Origin: Austropuccinia psidii
Lineage: Eukaryota; Basidiomycota; Pucciniomycetes; Pucciniales; Sphaerophragmiaceae
Assembly: GCA_023105745.1 (NCBI GenBank)
Contig: JALGQZ010000005.1
Coordinates: 2,457,501 to 2,521,500 of the forward strand
Reading direction: 5' to 3'
DNA length: 64,000 nucleotides
Shown here piece after piece: positions 50,486-63,076 of the stretch. Both the position numbers and the translations under genes were made by a program. Numbering within the stretch: position 1 is the first letter of the stretch; every line of letters starts with the position of its first letter. The notes beneath the pieces are model-generated. The model worked only from the letters and a program-made list of their open reading frames with translations, was not told where the DNA came from and did not search any database.

Positions 50486-50504
50486 TTCATAGTCAAACCT
50501 TACA

Positions 50505-51243
50505 TTTGGGGGCCTGGCCGTGATATTTACTTAAAAGACCTTTAAAAAGATTCTATTTGGGTTTATCCAATAATAAATTATATTTATAATCATAAAATTA
50601 TATAATAATTTTATATTTTATTGATTTTAAAAGCTATTGAGGCATTTGGAAAGCAATTGTACTGTCTTACACGTGGTTTTTCACATCCTTAGACTTGCAA
50701 AAACTTTCTTTGAGTGACTCTAGTGATTAAAAGAGATATTTTATAAATTAAAAATAATTTTTATTATAATTTAATTTTATAAGAATCATATTCATTTTTT
50801 ATCTTATTCTTTAAAAATAAAAATAAAAATATATATAAAAAATATTAAAAAATATTAAAAACCAATAAAAAAAGTTATTTTTATTCATTTTTATTCATTT
50901 CTTTATTTATTTCACTTTTTTAAAGATATAAAAGCAATTTCTACGTGGAAAATTGCCATATCTTGCCAAAAATAACACTTCTTATAAAAAGACTTATATT
51001 TATTTGTCTTTTTTAGTGTTTGAAGATAACCCAACAGAAGACAACCAAGCTACTGTTGAGAGATTGGTGGGGGAAACTTGTCAAAGTTCTCCAACACCAG
51101 TTATCACCAAAAGAAAGAAAGCTAAGAAATTAGACTTTCCAGGGCCCACCATTCAAGACTCTGAAGGTGAGCACCTCTTTTTTTTAAATTGCCATAAAAG
51201 AATTTTATTCTAAAATACTTTTATTTTTTCTTATTCTTTAATT
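50505..51243 (+). other. Element F leader with a probable short coding exon
   Basis: Very AT-rich to about 50950, then a more balanced stretch (51016-51166) after TTTTTTAG, open in one frame (EDNPTEDNQATVERLVG... to PTIQDSE) and ending in a splice-donor-like GAAG|GTGAGC. Element E has a comparable acidic/Lys-rich open stretch ending AAAG|GTGTGT at 63906. The intron predicted from these sites is 51167-51254 in F. Confidence 0.5.
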
Positions 51244-54200
51244 ATGACTACCAGAAGAGGTTCCCAATACTCCATCCAATCAGATGGAGCTGGACTCAGA
51301 AGTAGAATTGATCCCTCAAAAGGGAAAAGAAAGGGCAATATCCCCAGTGGAACAGAATCCACACAAGGAAGTGCCTTATCCCAAAGGCAAGTCCCAGAAA
51401 TGCCCATGATATCTGAGCCTGAATTGGAACTAAGTATGAGTAACTCAAACAGGTACAAATCACATTCAGAGGGCTCAAATAGACATCTACATGAGCCAGT
51501 ACAAGCAGTATTGCACAGTGTACAAGGACAAAGACTGGGAAATGCTGCCTCAAATACACCAAGGAGTGATGAACTCCTGGCACATCCTGAAAAAGTTCCT
51601 CAAAGAGGAGGAGATAGTGAAATACTCCAATGGATGGAATCCACTGTCATCCAAACCTCAAATCAAAAAAATCAAGGATTATCATGCCAAAAAGAGGGAG
51701 GCAACCAAGGAAGAAGCCCCAGTAGCTTCTACCAGCAAGCCTCAAGCCAACCCACTTCCTCAAGAAGGGAAGAAGAACAAGAAAAAGCATTGGAGGAAAC
51801 CATATTCCCCAAGCTACAGGATCCCAAGAATCCAAAAAGATGCCATGGACAATGTTTTCAACATGGCCAGAACCTTGATGGAATTCAAGGACAAGGAAGA
51901 GCAAAGAATGAGACAACCTCATTTCCCAAAGAAATAACCTTGTCCAAAGATGTTGTAAATACTTTAACAGAAATTAAAAATAGTATATTACCTCTAAAAG
52001 AAATTAAAGATAGTTTATTATCACTAAAAGAAATAAATAACAATTTATCTTCTTTAACAAAAATTGTTGTGCAAAACAAGAAAGAAATTGACAACATTAA
52101 GTTTATTGTTGAAAATAATAAACCAAAGAATCTAATTGACAATACTCAAAAATTAATACAAGGACAACAAGAATTGTATAAATACATAAAAGATATCAAA
52201 GATAAAACTTTGACAATCAATTATGATGTGAGTATTGATAATCTTACAGAAAAATTAAATAAATTAAGTATTTCTGTAGAAAAATTTGAAGAAAAGACTT
52301 CATCACACCAAAAATTACTTTTGGACCATGTGGAAAAAAGTGATGAAGCAAGAATGCATCTGAAAGATGATATTCAGAGTGAAATAAGGCTTATTACTGA
52401 AAAAATGGATAAAATTAATGAGGCTAATTTAAATATGCCAAAGTTATCAACACCATTTTCTCATATAAGAAGCCCTGTTAAAACAAAAGAGGAATTGTCA
52501 AATCCCTTCATAACAGACTTGAGTCACCAAGATAATAACCAAGTCTTAATGAAGGAAGCACCTCAATTAAAAGAATGGCCAACATTCACAGGAGAAGGTG
52601 AATATGACCACATGTCATTTATTAAAACAATTGACATGTTACAAGAAGACTATGCCATACCAGATGAATTAATCACTGCAAGATTACATTCATTGTTTGA
52701 GAAATCTGCAAAAAGATGGTATTATGGCATAAGACAAACAAATGGTAAAAATACCTGGTCTTGGTGGAAACAAGAAATAATCACCAAGTGGGCAAATGAT
52801 GCCTGGAGGTATAAGATAGAAAATGCATTTGAAAACTCTTTCTTTGACCCAGAGAAAGATAAACCTTTAACTTGGTTCCTAAAACAAGTTGAAAGGCTTA
52901 ATGCACTGTACCCAGAAATGTCACAGAAGATGGTGCACATGAAAATACTTAAAAAATGTGGAGGGGAACTAGAACATGCCCTAAGAAGCAGGTGTATAGA
53001 ACCATGCTCCACAGAAGAGTATATAAATGCACTAGAAGATATAGTGACAAGAACAAAAATTGGCAGGACTTGGAAAAGATTGGACATTAAAAGCCCAAAC
53101 AAACCATTTATCAAGAAAGATAAATCAAAAGAATCCTTTAAACCCAATACATCCAACAATAATGAGCAAAGAAAATGCCATAAATGTGGAGGTATTGGAC
53201 ACTTAGCCAATAATTGCCTTAAAAAAGCAAAGATTAATGAAATTGTGGAAACAGAAAACCACAATGACAAAGAAGAGGAATCTGACTCTGAAAAAGAGAC
53301 AGAAGAGTCAGAAAGCTCTGAAAGTGATGAAATTAATATAATTAATGCACAAATTAATAATATTGATATAATCTATGAAGTACTGGATGTTAATTCAAAC
53401 TTGCCACAAGTTGGAACATCTGACACAAACCTGACAAACATACAAGATGCCAAAATGTATAGAACCAAACCTGCAAGAGGAATGGGATATACAGCTGGAA
53501 AATCAAGTATAAGTATTGTTATGGTTGATAACCAAGAAGGAAAGGTTAACTTGGATACAGGAGCATATTGCACTTGTGTTGGCAAAAGTTATTTAAAAAC
53601 CATTGTCCCAGACTAGAAAGAAAAACTTATGCCAATACAAGGTGTCAAATTTAGTAGTGCAAGTGAGAGCATGAAGCCCCTTGGAATAATTGATTTAACA
53701 CTAATTTTTCCTCATCCCTCACAATGTGTCAGAATCAAAGTAGAGTTTGTAGTAATGGACAACTGTACTAGTAATCATTTCATACTTGGGAATGACTACT
53801 TATCAATCTATGGTATAGATATCTCCAACCAAAAGGATAGATTTTTTACCATAGGAGATAATAAAAGACAAAAGTTTGGATTCTTAAATAACAAAAAACA
53901 AATCACAGTTATTAAGAATGAGGAAAAATTTCCAGAAAAAGAACTTTTTATATCTGAGCAACTTAAAGAGGCAGAATTCAATCAAGAATTAACAGAAAAA
54001 ATGAAAGAAAAATTGATTGACCTCTTATTTAAGTATAAAAATGCCTTTGCAACTGACAAAGAGCCACTAGGTGCCATAATTGGACATGAAGTGGATATAA
54101 TTCTTAATGTAGAAAAACCTTACCCACCTTTATTAAGAAGACCTGCTTATCCAGCCAGCCCAAGAGCTAGAGAAGCCCTAGAGGTGCACATTAAAGAATT

Positions 54201-57042
54201 AATGGACCTTGGAGTATTAAGAAAGGTTGGACATAATGAACAAGTAGAAGTTACTACACCTGTCATTATAACTTGGCACAATGGAAAATCAAGGATGGTA
54301 GGAGACTTCAGAGCCCTGAATACCTATACCATTCCAGACAGATATCCAATACCCAGAATCCATGAGACATTGACCCAATTGTCACAAGCTAAGTTCATCA
54401 CAGCTATGGATGCTCTTAAGGGTTTTCATCAAAATGTCTTAACAGACAATGCCAAGAAACTACTAAGAATAATAGTCCATTGTAGAATTTTTGAATACTT
54501 AAGAATGCCATTTGGGATAAAAAATGCACCTTCCCATTATCAAAGAATGATGAATACCATATTTCCTGAAGAATTATCAGAAGGATGGTTAATTATCTAC
54601 ATTGATGATATCATAGTTTGCTCAGAAACTTGGGAAAATCACCTGACAAGACTAGAAAGGGTACTACAGAAAATAATCCAAGTAAATATGAAAATTTCCT
54701 TGAAAAAGTGTCATTTTGCATATAGTGAATTAAAAGCACTAGGACATGTGGTATCTGGACTTAGTCTAGGCATAGACAAAAATAAAGTAGCAGCAGTACT
54801 ACTTAAACCAATGCCTCAAACTAAAAAAGAAATGCAATCATTTCTAGGATTTGCTGGTTACTATAGACAGCATATAAAGGACTTTGCAAAGATTGCTAAA
54901 TCCTTGTACAAGCTATGTGACCAACAAACAGTCTATGAGATGACAGAAGAAAGAGTCAAGGCATATGAAGAATTGAAAAATTCTTTAACAAATGCCCCAT
55001 TTCTTCTAATGCCAGATTGGAAACTACCTTTCAAACTGTACATTGATGCTTGTGGAGAAGGACTAGGTGCTGCACTTCACCAAACACAAATTATCAATGA
55101 TAAACCAGTGGAAGGACCAATTTGTTTCATTTCAAGGCAAATAAAGCCAACAGAAGCAAGGTATTGAGCAAGCCAAATGGAATGCTTATGCCTAGTGTGG
55201 GCTTTAGAAAAACTGCATTATTATTTGGATGGCACAGTATTTGATGTAATCACAGACTGTAATGCTGTGAAATCACTATTAAATATGAAGACTCCAAATA
55301 GACATATGCTGAGATGGCAAATTGCTATCAAAGAATATAGAGGAAATATGACTATTGTTCATAAATCCGGAAATATTCATAAAAATGCAGATGGTCTTAG
55401 CAGATGGGCTCTAGCAAATACCCCTGACAATCCAGCATGGGTACCACAAGAAGAGCACCATATAGAAGGAATATGTGTTACAGACATTGGCACAGAATTC
55501 TTTAACCAAGTTAAAGAAAGCTATAAGACAGACAAAAATTGCCATATCTTAAGCCAACTTCTAATGAAAGACTGCAAAGATCCATCACTTTCATCAAAAC
55601 TAGATGAAATATGGAAAAAGGCATATGATGAAGGAAGATTTCACCTCCTTGATGGAATCCTGTACCATAGAACAAAACACACATGTGTTATGGCCTTAAC
55701 AGACAGAACACTAATAAACACTATTCTACATGAGTGTCATGATAGTGTTGCATCAGGACATCTCTCAGAAGATAGGACACTAGAGAGGGTGAAAACCTGC
55801 TCTTGGTGGCCAAATTGGAAGAAAGATGTTTCAGAGTACTGCCAAACCTGTGACAGATGTCAAAAAGCCAACAGAGCCACAGGAAAGAAATTTGGAATGA
55901 TGATCCAAATCCAAGAACCAAAATCCCCATGGGAAATAGTTCATATGGATTGGGTAACAGCCTTACCTCCAGGAGGAGACAGGAGTTATAATGCATGTCT
56001 AGTGTTAGTTGACAGGTACAGTAAACCTCCCATGTTCTTACCATGTCATAAAGATGACACAGCTATGGATACAGCCATAATGATATGGAATAAAGTCATT
56101 AGCCACACAGGCTTATTCCAAAATATTATAAGTGACAGAGACCCAAAGTTCACTTCAGCATTATGGACAAACCTCCATAACTTGTTTGGGACAAAGTTAT
56201 CATTCTCAACAGCTTATCATCCTCAAACTGATGGTCTAGCAGAAAGAATGATACAAACCCTAGAGGATATGATCAGAAGATTCTGTGCTTATGGGCTAGA
56301 ATTCAAAGATTCTGATGGTTTTACCCATGATTGGTGTACACTAATACCAGCACTTGAACTGGCATATAAGACATCAATCCATTCTTCTACTGGCAAAACA
56401 CCAGCAATGCTAGAGAAAGGTTGGAATCCAAGACTTCCTTATGATACCCTCAAAAAGGACTTAGTGGATATACATCCAACAGCAAGCAGTTTCAAGATAA
56501 TGCTTGACAAAGCAAGACACCATGCAAACAGATGCATGCAAGATTCTTTTAAATATGCAAAAGAAAGATGGGATAAAAGTCATAAGCCACCTGACTTCAA
56601 AATAGGGGACTTGGTTTTAGTATCAACCCTTAATTTCAATAACATAAAAGGCCCAAAGAAATTGAAAGATTCCTTTGCAGGACCATTTATGATAAAAGCA
56701 CTTCATGGACCCAATGCTGTGCAATTAGAACTCACAGGTGAACTAATGAACAAACACCCAACTTTCCCTGTAAGTCTGATAAAACCTTACAGTTCAAGTG
56801 ACAAGGAATTATTTCCACTAAGAAATAAACCCCCACTTGAAATTCCCCCCTTGGAGGAAGGAGAGGAAAAGAAAATAGTAAAAGTCCTTAAAGAAAGAAG
56901 GACAAGAGACAAAAAAGAAAGGGAATACCTTGTAAGGTATAGAAATTCAACTCAAGAAGATGAATGGCTACTTGAGAAAGATATAACAAATGCTGATAAA
57001 TTACTAAGAAGGTTCAGACATGAAAGAAAACCTGAAAAATAA
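51244..57042 (+). pseudogene. Element F gag-pol, single frame broken by two stops
   Basis: One 1,933-codon frame. Gag: Ser/Gln-rich N-terminus overlapping another frame, Lys/Ile-rich predicted coiled coil (about 51950-52420), capsid-like core (WPTFTGEGEYDHMSF... to about 53090), CCHC knuckle CHKCGGIGHLANNC near 53173-53214. Pol: protease VNLDTGAYCTCVG near 53550; RT with YIDD near 54600; RNase [16 protein letters not shown] near 55040; integrase HHCC (about 55730-55870) and D-D-E ([34 protein letters not shown]); C-terminal chromodomain YLVRYRN...DEWL. Nonsense codons: TAG 53614-53616 where E has Trp, and TGA 55165-55167 where E has Gly. No frameshift. Gag and Pol share one frame, unlike family G here. 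Confidence 0.93.
51491..51937 (+). CDS. ORF0: second reading frame overlapping gag, conserved with element E
   Basis: 149-codon open frame, +1 relative to gag, starting MSQYKQYC and ending RMRQPHFPKK. Element E encodes a matching frame (63661-63077) with shared QYK, WE, QG.MNS, K.FL, GW.PLS.K, KKIK, PVAST, YRIP and an identical VFNMARTLMEF block, ending at the homologous position. The protein is basic, with a Lys-rich centre, no transmembrane segment and no recognised family. It may have its own ATG or be reached by splicing from the upstream exon. Function unknown; a nucleic-acid-binding or accessory role is only a guess from charge. Confidence 0.6.
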   Translation: MSQYKQYCTVYKDKDWEMLPQIHQGVMNSWHILKKFLKEEEIVKYSNGWNPLSSKPQIKKIKDYHAKKREATKEEAPVASTSKPQANPLPQEGKKNKKKHWRKPYSPSYRIPRIQKDAMDNVFNMARTLMEFKDKEEQRMRQPHFPKK

Positions 57043-57159
57043 AAAGTTAAGCATTAATGAGCTTCAAGACTAACAAAGTCTATTGAAGAGGTAGGACAGT
57101 GGATGATACCCTAATCACATATATCAGATTGTGGTACAATCTTTTTTGGTGGTAGGGAA
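57043..57159 (+). other. Element F 3' UTR and polypurine tract
   Basis: Short non-coding stretch after the pol stop ending TTTTTTGGTGGTAGGGAA immediately before the LTR at 57160. The same region, inverted, follows the LTRs of A0, C and E. Confidence 0.8.
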
Positions 57160-59187
57160 TGTGAGCCTTTGAGATATGACCACATACCCAATAAGGTCAC
57201 AAAAAAGATTAATAATAATTATACCTTTAATATAATTATATTAAAATTAATTAGAATAATTATACATTAAAAATAATTACTCAAATATACAAAAAATACC
57301 ATAAATTGGTACTAAAATTGGTTTAACTTAAAAACCAATGAATCAAAATGTAAAACAAATTATACCATTGGATTCCCCATGGAAAAATACACATATACCA
57401 TTTTTATGGCATATCTGTAAAGTCAATATTTAAGGAATTATAAGGTATAATTCCTTATAAAAACCATAAAAACTTATTTATCTCAAGAACTAATGAAACA
57501 ACATGTGAAATAAATTGTACCAGTGGATTCCCCATGAAAATCCACACATAAAACAATTAATAAGCTAATTTCCAATGTTAATACTTAAGGAATTATCCTG
57601 AATATATGCACTTTTTTGGTCAACGCATATATTCAAGGATCATAGCTATTATCTTCTAAACTATACATGATAGAATAATGAACCAAAAATAAAGTTACCA
57701 CGTAATTACTGTAAGAACACAGATATGAACTTTATTTTACAAGTTATAAACAAGGTTAAAACCTATGATGAAATATTGATAAAAATCAACAGAGCTGTTG
57801 ACCACTTTGTTGTGAAAGTGCTCCAAGCTTAAAAAAAAGTATACAGTTGGATTCTACTAGTTTATTCGTGAAGAATGATGTAGTTTTTATTATTAAATTC
57901 AGGGTATAACCCCCTGAAATCAAGGTTTGAAGTTTAAAATGTTGAATTTCGACAGAAAAGATGAGTTACAAGAAAAATCATCAAAATTAGAGTTTTGATG
58001 ATGTAATGAAAAGCTCTTGGCAGCATAATACGGTTATGTCAGGCTATCAGAATTCACTCTCTGAATTGCTGTAGTGTGTAAATCTTAAAAGTTATTGAGG
58101 ATCAAAGTTTGAGCTTAATTTGAGCAGTTATGATCACATACTGTAACCTTAATTTAAGTTTAACAGTCTTAAGAGTAATAAAATTGGTGAATACTATTAG
58201 TTTATGATTAAAACTAATAAAATCCACGAAATTTGGGGTTCTGCCAAGCCTCTGATGTCATCAAACTTAGAGTTATAGTGATAACTCTAAATAATGGTGT
58301 AATAATGATGTAATATGGTTTGATCATGATGTAATCACCCTCAAACCTTAAAATATTGATCAATTCCAGTGGATATGATCAGTACACGTCTACTAGAAGC
58401 CTGTTGGACTCTAGGAGGGAGGTATTTACTATAAATAGAGCTCTTTTTACTCTATTTTCCCCTCAGACGCATCAAAAACATTAAATCAATTAAATCAAAG
58501 GTAATTTCTTTATTCTTTATATATAAAAGGATTATATTATTAAAGACCAAAGACCTCCTTGCTATAATCATCTATTTTGACGTGATTAAATCATTTATTT
58601 AATTGTTTTTGTTAAAAAAATCTCTATAAAACTCATTTCCACGTAAAAATCAAGAATTTTAGTAATTTTCTTTATTTTTTTATTGTAAATACAATTTGAA
58701 AAGGTTGTATTATATTCTTTTGGCGTAAAATATCTCAAAATTATTATTTTAAGTGTTAAAAGTAGGTTATTTCATCTTATTATAATAATTTCTCTCTTAT
58801 TATTACTCTTAATAATTCTTATTTAATATAAATAGTATTTATATTAATATATAACTTTAATATTAGTAATATTATTGTTATTAATTGTTTTTTATTTATA
58901 AAAAACAGTTTTTTACGCCTTTATTATTTGTTGGTAACAATAATAAAGAGCTTTATAATATATTAATTATTTTATATTAATATATTATTTATAATATTAT
59001 AATTTCATATAATATTAATTATATTATTATATTTATTTAATAATATAATATTTTTACGCCAGAATAATAATATTTCTTTATTATTATTATTATTTTAATC
59101 TTATTTATTTCAATTATAAGGACATTCAGAGTACAATAAGTAATAAATTAGTAATTTTTACTTATTGTTTCATAGTCAAACCTTACA
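57160..59187 (+). repeat. Element F 3' LTR
   Basis: 2,028 bp, nearly identical to the 5' LTR. Its TATA box is at 58430-58438 (the same offset, 1,270 bp). Followed directly by ATGAC, then element E integrase sequence on the minus strand. Confidence 0.95.
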
Positions 59188-62100
59188 ATGACTAAACAAG
59201 CATTATAAATTTTGTCACCACTTGGAGGAAGTGCTGTGACCCAATCCATGTGAACAACTTCCCAAGGGGATTTTGGTTCTTGAATATGGATCATCAATCC
59301 AAATTTCTTGCCTGTACTCCTGTTTGCGTTTTGGCATCTATCACAGGTATGGCAATATTCAATGGTTTCTTTTCTCCAAGATGGCCACCATGCACAGTTC
59401 TTCACTTTTTCAAGTGTTCAGTCTTCTGATAGGTGTCCAGAGTAAATGCTATCATGGCATTCATGAAGAATGGTATTGATAAGCAATCTACTACACAGTG
59501 TCATCACACAAGAATGTTTTGTTCTATGGTAAATAATCCCATCAAACAAGTGAAATCTTCCTTCAGAATAGGAATTTTTCCAAACTTCATCTAGTGCATT
59601 AACCAAAGATGTGTCTTTGCAGTCTTTATCCAATAAAGAAGTCAAGATATGGCAATTCTTGTCTTGTTTATAAGACTCTCTGACCTCTTCAAAGAATTCA
59701 GTCCCAATATCAGTTATGTTAATTCCTTCAATTGGAATCTGTGGTTCAGCTTCCAAAGGTACATAAGCTGGGTTATCAGGAGTGTTGGCTAAAGCCCATC
59801 TACTAAGTCCATCAGCATTTTTGTGAATGTTTCCTGCTTTATGAACTATAGTCATGTTTCCTCTATATTCTTGAATGGCTATTTGCCATCTCAACATATG
59901 TCTGTTGGGAGTTTTCATGTTAAGAAGTGATTTCACGGCATTACAGTCAGTTATCACTTCAAAAACACTGCCATAAAGGTAATAGTGTAATTTCTCAAGT
60001 GCCCATACCAAACATAAGCACTCCATTTGGCTTTCACCATATCTGGCTTCTGTTGGTTTGATTTGTCTTGAGATATAACAAACTGGTCCTTCTGTAGGTT
60101 TGTCATCAATAATTTGGACTTGGTGTAGGGCTGCCCCTAATCCATCTCCACATGCATCAATGTACAATTTAAAAGGAATATTCCAGTCAGGCATGAGGAG
60201 TAAAGGTGCTTCTGTAAGGGCTTTCTTTATCTTCTCATAAGCTTTAATTCTTTCCTGTGTCATTTCAAATACAGTCTGTTGATCACAGATTCTATAGAGT
60301 GACTTGGCTAGAATTGCAAAATCTTTCAAGTGTTGCCTATAGTAACTAGCAAATCCAAGAAAAGACATCATTTCTTTTTTATTCTGGGGTATTGGCTTAA
60401 GTAACACTGCTGCTACTTTATTCTTGTCAATACCCAAGCTCAAACCAGAAACAACATGTCCTAATGCTTTGAGTTCTTCAAAACCAAAATTGCATTTCTT
60501 AAGTGAAATTTTCATGTTCACTTCTGCAACTTTATGAAGTACTTTTGCAAGTCTTTCAAGGTGCAAAGACCATGAGTCAGAACATATAATAATATCATCA
60601 ATATAAATGATAAGCCATCCTTCAGACAATTCTGTGGGGAAAATGGTATTCATCATTCTTTGATAATGAGATGGAGCATTTTTAATGCCAAATGGCATTC
60701 TAAGATACTCAAAAATACCACAGTGAGTGATAATTCTAAGTAATTTCCTAGCTTTAGGCGTCAAAACATTTTGATGGAAGCCTTTTAATGCATCCATTGA
60801 TGTTATATACTTGGCTTTAGACAATTGAGTCAAGGTTTCTTGGATTCTAGGGATTGGATACCTATCTGGAACTGTGTAGGTATTCAAAGCTCTAAAATCT
60901 CCAACCATTCTTGACTTATCATTATGCCATGCAATAATAACAGGTGTTGTCACTTCAACTTCCTCATTATGGCCTACTTTCCTTAGCACACCAAGTTGGA
61001 TCAACTCTTGGATATGTTTTTCCAAGGCCTCTCTAGCTCTGGGACTGGCTGGATAAGCTGGTCTTCTAAGTACTGGAGGATATGGTCTATCAATATTAAG
61101 AGTAATATCAATTTCATGTCCCCTTATAGCGCCTAATGGTTCATTATCAGATGCAAATGCATTATTGTATGTATATAATACATCAATAAGTTCATTCCTC
61201 ATCTTTGGTGACAATGATGGATTAATTTGTGCTTCAACAAGTTGTTTAGACACAAATTCATCTTTGTAAGTATCTTTGACAGAAGATACTACAGATATCT
61301 GTTTTGGCATATTGGAGAAAGCAAATTTTTGCCTTTTGTTATCTCCAATTGTGAAATACCTGTCCTTATGGTTATTTATATCAATACCATAAATATTTAA
61401 GTAATCATTTCCAAGAATGATGTGCTGAGATGTGCAATTATCCATTACTACAATCTCAGTTTTCATTCTTACACTTCCTGCTGGATGTGGGAATACAATA
61501 TTAGTGTCCAATATGCCCAAGGGGTACATATTGTTACTGGCACTACTGAATTGTACACCTTCTATTGGTAATAGATGGTTTTTCCATTCAGGAAGTATAA
61601 TTTGGAGATAATCTTTGCCAACACAAGTGCAAAATGCCCCTGTATCCAAATTTACTTTGGCTTCAATATCACTCATCAGAACTGATGTGATACAGGATGC
61701 TCCAGCAGTATAACCTTTTCCTCTAGCAGGTTTTGTTTTACACATTCTGGCATCTTGGATATTGATCAGGTTGCAGCAATCCTCACTGTACTGTGGCAAG
61801 TGGGTATGGACTTCTGTGACCTCAAAGAAAGCTGAAATGTTTTCAATGGGATAGTCCTCCACTGGTGTATCTTCAGAGACTGCAGAATCTTGATCAGACT
61901 CCTCTTTCTCCTTAGTACACTGAATTTATTCAATGACTTGAACTTCATTGATTTTTGTCTTCTTAGGACAAGTGTTCTCTAAATGTGAAGTACTTCCACA
62001 TTTATGACACTTCAAGACAGGTCTTTCTGGTCTTCTTTCCTCTCTAGGAATCTTTGAGACTATTTTGGACTCTATTGGGTTTTTAATCCAAGTCTTACCA

Positions 62101-63076
62101 ATTCTTGTCCTGGTAATGATATCTTCCATAGCATTAATGTAGTCCTCTGTTGAACAAGGTTCCACACATCTGCTTTTGATAGCATGTTCCAGTTCTCCTC
62201 CACACTTTCTTAATATTTTCATATTAATCATAGTGTCAGACATATCTGGGTGTAAAGCAGATAATCTATCTTTTTGTTTTAAGAACCAAGTAAGTGGTTT
62301 GTCTTTTTCTGAGTTAAAAATGGCACTTTCAAAAGCATTTTCCATTTTAAAACTCCAAGAATTATTAGCCCATTTGGTAATCACTTCAGATTTCCACCAA
62401 GACCAGTCATGTTTACCATGATCAATCCTCATTTTGTAATACCATTTCTTTGCAGTTCTGGTAAACAAACAGTGTAATTTTCCCACTATGATTTCATCAG
62501 GTATATTAAAGTCTTCTTGTAACATATCAATAGTCCTGATGAATTCAATATGGTTGTATTCTCCTTCACCAGAGAATGTTGGCCATTCTTCTATTTTTGG
62601 AATATCTCTTGCAGAGTAGGCATTTTCTCCTAAGAATGGAGTCAAACTTTCTTTGACAGAAGGTTTTTCTTCAGTCAAAGGTGTAGAATGTCTTGGCATA
62701 TGTGGTTCATGATTCTTATGAATTTGCTCCACACTTGCAATTATATCATTCTTCAATTTCTGCCTCTCACTGTCACTTTTTGCTAAATGTATAGCAAATT
62801 GATTGGTGTTCTTAACTATTTGTAAGACATGGTCTTCAAGAGATTTAAGTCTATCATTTACTTTAAAAATGGTAGGATCCTCTGTGTCATTATTTTGACA
62901 TTGGTTCTCAATTCTTTCACAAGCATTGCTAATTGACTCAAGGGTGACAGTTGTCAATTGATGCCAATCAGAATGTTGCTTGTCATTTTTCTTTAAATCA
63001 TTGATGTCTAATGTAATTTGCTTCAACTTTGACTCAAGTTTGCCAATTTCTACACTAATACTTCTATGTACATCAT

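Larger units (their letters stand above)
48477..50504 (+). repeat. Element F 5' LTR
   Basis: 2,028 bp. Contains a TATA box (TATAAATAG, 49747-49755), the conserved palindrome TTATTATT...AATAATAA (50238-50263) and the terminal hairpin (50450-50485). If the TATA box is used, U3 is about 1.3 kb and R+U5 about 0.7 kb. Confidence 0.95.
48477..59187 (+). mobile_element. Family R element F, full length, youngest insertion
   Basis: 10,711 bp with two 2,028-bp LTRs (TGTGAGCCTTTGAG to TCAAACCTTACA), the perfect 5-bp duplication ATGAC on both sides, a TGG-starting sequence 2 nt after the 5' LTR (TGGGGGCCTGGCCGTGA, a possible primer-binding site), one gag-pol frame and a polypurine tract (TTTTTTGGTGGTAGGGAA) before the 3' LTR. 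The LTRs have the same length and differ by about 20 substitutions counted by eye (near 1%), so it is fairly recent. Two nonsense codons break the polyprotein. Confidence 0.95.

Noticed and set aside
50953..51213. 86-codon ORF read as a complete independent protein
   Set aside because: The informative part begins after TTTTTTAG at 51016 and ends at a splice-donor-like site. It is better treated as an exon of a spliced leader than as a stand-alone gene.
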